In this document: piece by piece, positions 13,582 through 14,439 of the stretch
Layout: every line of letters begins with the position of its first letter
Numbering within the stretch: the stretch's first letter is position 1
Source of the DNA: Balneolaceae bacterium
GTDB taxonomy: Bacteria; Bacteroidota; Rhodothermia; Balneolales; Balneolaceae
DNA length: 14,439 nt
Direction: 5' to 3'
Assembly: GCA_007126675.1 (NCBI GenBank)
Contig: SLAU01000118.1
Coordinates: forward strand, 1 to 14,439
Notes under the pieces: model-generated
The model's input: the letters and a program-made list of their open reading frames with translations, nothing else
What the model was told of the DNA's origin: nothing
Databases searched by the model: none
Program-made: the position numbers and the translations under genes

Positions 13582-14439
13582 TTATTCAGCAAGTTTTGCC
13601 TCAGACAGCAAAATCAAAAATGCACGCTGAATTCCCCGGTGACCATTTTCATTATACCACCACTCATCCAGAGAGTGAGCTCCGCCGCCGCTACCGCCAC
13701 CGCCCAGTGTCATAGACGGAACTCCAAGTGATATAGGTACATTTGAATCTGTTGAAGAGCGATGCAGGCCGGGCTCTTCATCAAAGTACCGGGTAGCTGC
13801 TATAGCCCGCTGAATAAATATCTGGTCCGGATCAATTTCTCCGGATGGCCGGTTACCAATCATATCCACATAAACAGTAAGTTCACGCCCCCTGGTTCTT
13901 ACTTCATTGGCTTCGCTGAGCGCAGTCTGAATTGCCGTTTGAAGAAGTTCATCAATTTGCTGCAACCTGTCCTGATCTATGGATCTCATATCGATCTCAG
14001 CCCAATTTTCAAACGGAATAGAGTTTACCGATGTGCCGCCCCCAATTCTTCCGATGTTGTAACTTGTTCTTGGCCCTTCTGAAACAAACGGTGCTGCACT
14101 TTCTTCGAAGTGATAAATCATACGACCGAGAGCATGTGCCGGGTTTGCCGCTCCGAATGCTCCCCACGAATGACCGCCCGGACCTTTAAAAGTAACCCGG
14201 TAACGGTGAGAGCCAAGTGCCTGATTTACAATTCTTGTATCGTCGCTGCCATCAATCGAGATAAATGCATCTATCTGTGGACCGCCTTCGCGAAAAAGGT
14301 GCTTTACACCGCGCAGGTCACCAATTCCTTCTTCGCCCACAGTTCCGACAAACCAGATATTATCTTCAGTTTGGATGTTTAGCTCTTCCATTGTCTTAAG
14401 TATGGTAAGAACCGCTGTAAGGCCGCGGGCATCATCCAC
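13582..14439 (-). CDS. M20 family metallopeptidase, C-terminal part (5' end outside window)
   Basis: The frame is open across the right edge; 286 codons including the stop are visible. The fragment begins in the zinc-binding 'DDARGL' segment, which holds the bridging Asp. 'GTVGEEGIGDLRG' (32-44 of the fragment) gives the catalytic Glu36 and metal-binding Glu37, 'SIDGSDD' gives the next metal Asp, and 'GGGAHSLDEWW' near the end gives the last metal His. Between these is the dimerisation lid domain with 'KGPGGHSWGAFGAANPAHAL' and 'GGTSVNSIPFENWAEIDMR'. This is the M20 tripeptidase/dipeptidase/acetylornithine-deacetylase clan; the GEEG and GSGGGAHS wording favours a peptidase of the PepT/M20A-like type. 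The first metal His and any signal peptide lie outside the window. The GTG at the edge is an ordinary Val codon, not the start. Confidence 0.92.
   Translation of the reverse strand: MDDARGLTAVLTILKTMEELNIQTEDNIWFVGTVGEEGIGDLRGVKHLFREGGPQIDAFISIDGSDDTRIVNQALGSHRYRVTFKGPGGHSWGAFGAANPAHALGRMIYHFEESAAPFVSEGPRTSYNIGRIGGGTSVNSIPFENWAEIDMRSIDQDRLQQIDELLQTAIQTALSEANEVRTRGRELTVYVDMIGNRPSGEIDPDQIFIQRAIAATRYFDEEPGLHRSSTDSNVPISLGVPSMTLGGGGSGGGAHSLDEWWYNENGHRGIQRAFLILLSEAKLAE

Noticed and set aside
14437..14439. GTG at the right edge as the start of the M20 peptidase
   Set aside because: M20 enzymes have a metal His and about 100 or more residues before the DDARGL segment, so the gene must continue beyond the window.

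Overview
The window (about 43% GC by eye) looks like chromosomal core sequence from a Gram-negative bacterium of the Bacteroidota/Rhodothermota/Balneolota group, most like Balneolales. This is inferred from an HU-domain/SPOR-domain membrane protein, a cysteine-free Mrp ATPase with the 'MAYFTP' loop I associate with this group, the ftsK-lolA pair, and few strong Shine-Dalgarno sequences. No tRNA, rRNA, CRISPR array, integrase, transposase or phage gene is visible.

Right-to-left transcription (minus strand) fills positions 11358 to 1. The first block is cupin-like gene, gcvT, comB, ftsK, lolA and a flippase-like membrane protein, packed with gaps of 3 and 16 bases and overlaps of 8, 38 and 4 bases. 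It reads as one operon joining one-carbon metabolism (gcvT), an orphan phosphosulfolactate phosphatase-like enzyme (comB), chromosome segregation at the septum (ftsK) and lipoprotein/lipid trafficking (lolA, flippase-like). After a 108-base gap comes a second block: a TonB-receptor-like outer-membrane barrel without a recognisable plug, a 69-residue HU-like protein, an HU-linker-membrane-SPOR protein, ExbB/TolQ, ExbD/TolR and a TonB/TolA-like protein cut off by the left edge.

The second block is the most interesting part. It places a predicted cytoplasmic DNA-binding domain, a membrane anchor and a periplasmic septal-peptidoglycan-binding domain on one polypeptide, next to a small HU partner, a proton-motive-force motor and an outer-membrane barrel. 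Together these could link nucleoid, septal wall and outer membrane during constriction. This is a hypothesis from gene content and order.

Rightward transcription starts from a roughly 200-base divergent spacer (11359-11558) holding an inverted repeat, then mrp (Fe-S carrier-type ATPase, here without any cysteine) and a membrane-anchored TlpA-type thioredoxin. The 251-base convergent spacer after it (13331-13581) contains a long imperfect palindrome that resembles a dispersed repeat or bidirectional terminator. The right edge holds the C-terminal part of an M20 metallopeptidase on the minus strand.
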